A stretch of DNA of 14,671 bases from Brooklawnia sp050943675 (lineage in GTDB: Bacteria; Actinomycetota; Actinomycetes; Propionibacteriales; Propionibacteriaceae). The notes under the pieces were generated by a model. That model did not search any database, was not told where the DNA came from, and was given only the letters and a program-made list of their open reading frames with translations. Of this stretch, positions 13,398-14,671 are shown piece by piece (position 1 is the first letter of the stretch; every line of letters begins with the position of its first letter). The stretch spans positions 1-14,671 of the forward strand of contig JBMNPP010000045.1 in the NCBI GenBank assembly GCA_050943675.1, written 5' to 3'. The position numbers were made by a program, and so were the translations under genes.

Positions 13398-13399
13398 AG

Positions 13400-13440
13400 A
13401 GGGTGGGCGAGTGGGAGGATGTCCCGCTCACCCACCCTTT
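13400..13440 (+). terminator. Strong intrinsic terminator of the SDR-transketolase-GntP cassette
   Basis: AGGGTGGG (13400-13407) pairs with CCCACCCT (13431-13438). After one mismatch, GAGTGGGA (13409-13416) pairs with TCCCGCTC (13422-13429), including one G-T wobble. The loop is GGATG, and TTT ends the stem. It marks the right boundary of the catabolic unit. Confidence 0.75.
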
Positions 13441-13573
13441 GCTCACGTCCGGATGTCCGCAGCCCGGGCAGGATCCACGTCGGATTGACCTGCTGGTCAA
13501 TCTCGAACGGATCAATGCCTGGTGCTCGAGAGACGTTGGGCACGCTGAGGAGCGCGGTCGAGACCGCCTCTGC
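13441..13573. repeat. Intergenic gap with two inverted repeats between gntP and the HNH gene
   Basis: There is no gene here. GATTGACC (13483-13490) and GGTCAATC (13495-13502) form a perfect 8-bp hairpin with loop TGCT. GCGGTC (13554-13559) and GACCGC (13562-13567) form another just past the stop of the minus-strand HNH gene. Neither has a U-tract in either direction. The second is the better candidate for ending the HNH transcript; the first has no clear role. Confidence 0.4.
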
Positions 13574-14671
13574 TTATGCCTGTTTCTCGGGTTTGCCGAT
13601 GGCTGTGGTGCCGTCGGGGGTGACCAGGTATTGGTATCCGGCTGGTGATGTCCAGGCGTAGTGGCCTGGTGCTGGTTGTTCGAGGTGCCAGCCGGAGTGG
13701 GTTTTGGCTCGGTGGGTGAACCGGGATAGTGGTCCGAGGTTGTCGAGCCTGGTCTGGTCCGGTTCGCCGGGTGTGTAGGGAATCGTGTGATCCATGTCAC
13801 AACCCTTGGCCGCCCTCGTTCCATAGGGGAACACATCGACTGGGTTGCGCTGCTCGATCACGAACCGCATCCTGTCCGGGACCTCATAACCATCGAACGG
13901 GGTGATGGTGGCCGGGTCGATGACTGGTCGGACGATGACCTTCGACCCGGCGAGGAAGTCGGGGAGCTGTGTGGTGAGCAGGTGGCCCCAGTCCTGAACT
14001 GTCGCGATGCCTGCTGGTGGGCACGCTGGCCCGTCCGCGACGCTCGCGGACGCAGTTACGTCGGCTTTGGCCTTGCCCGGGTTCAGTGCGGGATCGTTTG
14101 CGTTGATGTGGATGACCAGGGTGTGGGTGGGCAGGGCCTCTTGTCCGAATGCCTGACGGGCGAGGATCCCGACTGCCGCTGCCCGGCGGGCGTCCAGGCT
14201 GTCGCCTGCTGCCCGGTGATCCTCCGGCAGGTTCTCCGCGATCTGGGTGAGCGCGTGGTTGAAGCGGATTCCGTCGGCTGGGCTTAGTTGGCCCCACATG
14301 GTGACTGACCCGTTTTCGATCCCGGACACCAGCACCCGGCGATCCTTGATCTTCGCGTTGGCCCGGTCAAAGGCTGCCTTCGGGTCGGCAGCGTCGATCC
14401 AGGACTGCAGGTGTTTCATGACCCAGCCGATGCCGTGTTGGGGGAGGGTGGCTGCGACCCGGGCATCTACATACTGGGCGGCTTTGATGTCGAGGAGGGT
14501 GGTGCGGTCGATGACGAGGTTGGCCTGCCAGACCCTTGCCTCACCGGCGAGGATTCTCTGCCATAGGTGTGGGAACCTGTGTCGCAGGTCGAGGGCTTGG
14601 GCGATTCGGTTGGCTGCTGAGCGTGGTGAGATGCCGAGTAGTCCGCCGATTTCGAGGCTGAGGAATTCCCC
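13574..14671 (-). CDS. DUF222 / HNH endonuclease-domain protein (partial, 5' end outside window)
   Basis: The reading frame is open without a stop from the right window edge to TAA at 13574, giving 365 visible residues; the true start lies beyond 14671. The visible N-terminal part (starting near EFLSLEIGGLLGISPRSAAN, then ALDLRHRFPHLWQRILAGEARVWQA) is the helical DUF222 domain. The C-terminal HNH domain has CDMDHTIPY, a downstream NLGPLSRFTHRAKTHSGW stretch and a PAGYQYLVTPDG end, so the core His and Asn residues are present. DUF222-HNH proteins are numerous in actinobacteria, often in many copies per genome, and their biological role is poorly defined; nuclease activity is inferred from the motif. 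It converges on the gntP gene. Confidence 0.92.
   Translation of the reverse strand, partial: GEFLSLEIGGLLGISPRSAANRIAQALDLRHRFPHLWQRILAGEARVWQANLVIDRTTLLDIKAAQYVDARVAATLPQHGIGWVMKHLQSWIDAADPKAAFDRANAKIKDRRVLVSGIENGSVTMWGQLSPADGIRFNHALTQIAENLPEDHRAAGDSLDARRAAAVGILARQAFGQEALPTHTLVIHINANDPALNPGKAKADVTASASVADGPACPPAGIATVQDWGHLLTTQLPDFLAGSKVIVRPVIDPATITPFDGYEVPDRMRFVIEQRNPVDVFPYGTRAAKGCDMDHTIPYTPGEPDQTRLDNLGPLSRFTHRAKTHSGWHLEQPAPGHYAWTSPAGYQYLVTPDGTTAIGKPEKQA

Noticed and set aside
13441..13573. tRNA or small RNA gene in the gap containing hairpins
   Set aside because: No cloverleaf, no GGTTCGAATCC-like T-arm and no acceptor pairing could be made from the hairpins.
13787..14287. Plus-strand open frame of 166 codons within the HNH gene
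   Set aside because: Antisense to a clear DUF222/HNH coding frame with intact motifs.

Overview
The window is GC-rich with dense, short-spaced or overlapping genes and frequent GTG/TTG starts. It carries actinobacterial hallmarks: a DUF222-type HNH endonuclease, a DUF4081-type GNAT protein directly behind ispG, and an AIM24 protein. The best guess is a Propionibacteriaceae-like actinobacterium. This is inferred from gene content and protein style only; no 16S or marker search was possible.

Left part (1-8070) is mostly housekeeping and metal handling. The 3' end of a siderophore ABC permease is translationally coupled to its YclP/CeuD-like ATPase (1-966). Facing it is rlmN (minus strand), preceded by a CDF-family metal exporter. 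The exporter is divergent from a CzrA/SmtB-type ArsR sensor, with a near-perfect palindrome in the shared promoter (3199-3220). A minus-strand cluster follows: a Dxr-like Rossmann-domain fragment, ispG and a GNAT acetyltransferase (6124 down to 3611). It resembles the actinobacterial dxr-rip-ispG-GNAT neighbourhood, but dxr is cut to its N-terminal third and no site-2 protease is present. Next, on the plus strand, come a LOG-family protein and an AIM24-family protein.

Right part (8071-13440) looks like a self-contained catabolic cassette: a GntR/FCD regulator, an SDR dehydrogenase, a split transketolase (N and C subunits, overlapping by 4 bases), and a GntP-family acid-sugar permease ending at a strong tandem hairpin/terminator. 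A consensus -35 and a -10 buried in a 24-bp palindrome precede the SDR gene. No sugar kinase, aldolase or dehydratase is present. The simplest reading is uptake of an aldonate-like acid, oxidation to a terminal ketol acid, then removal of a two-carbon unit by transketolase. I do not recognise this combination as a described pathway, and the substrate is unknown.

The far right (13574-14671) is a DUF222/HNH endonuclease running off the window on the minus strand. I saw no tRNA, rRNA, CRISPR array or insertion sequence.
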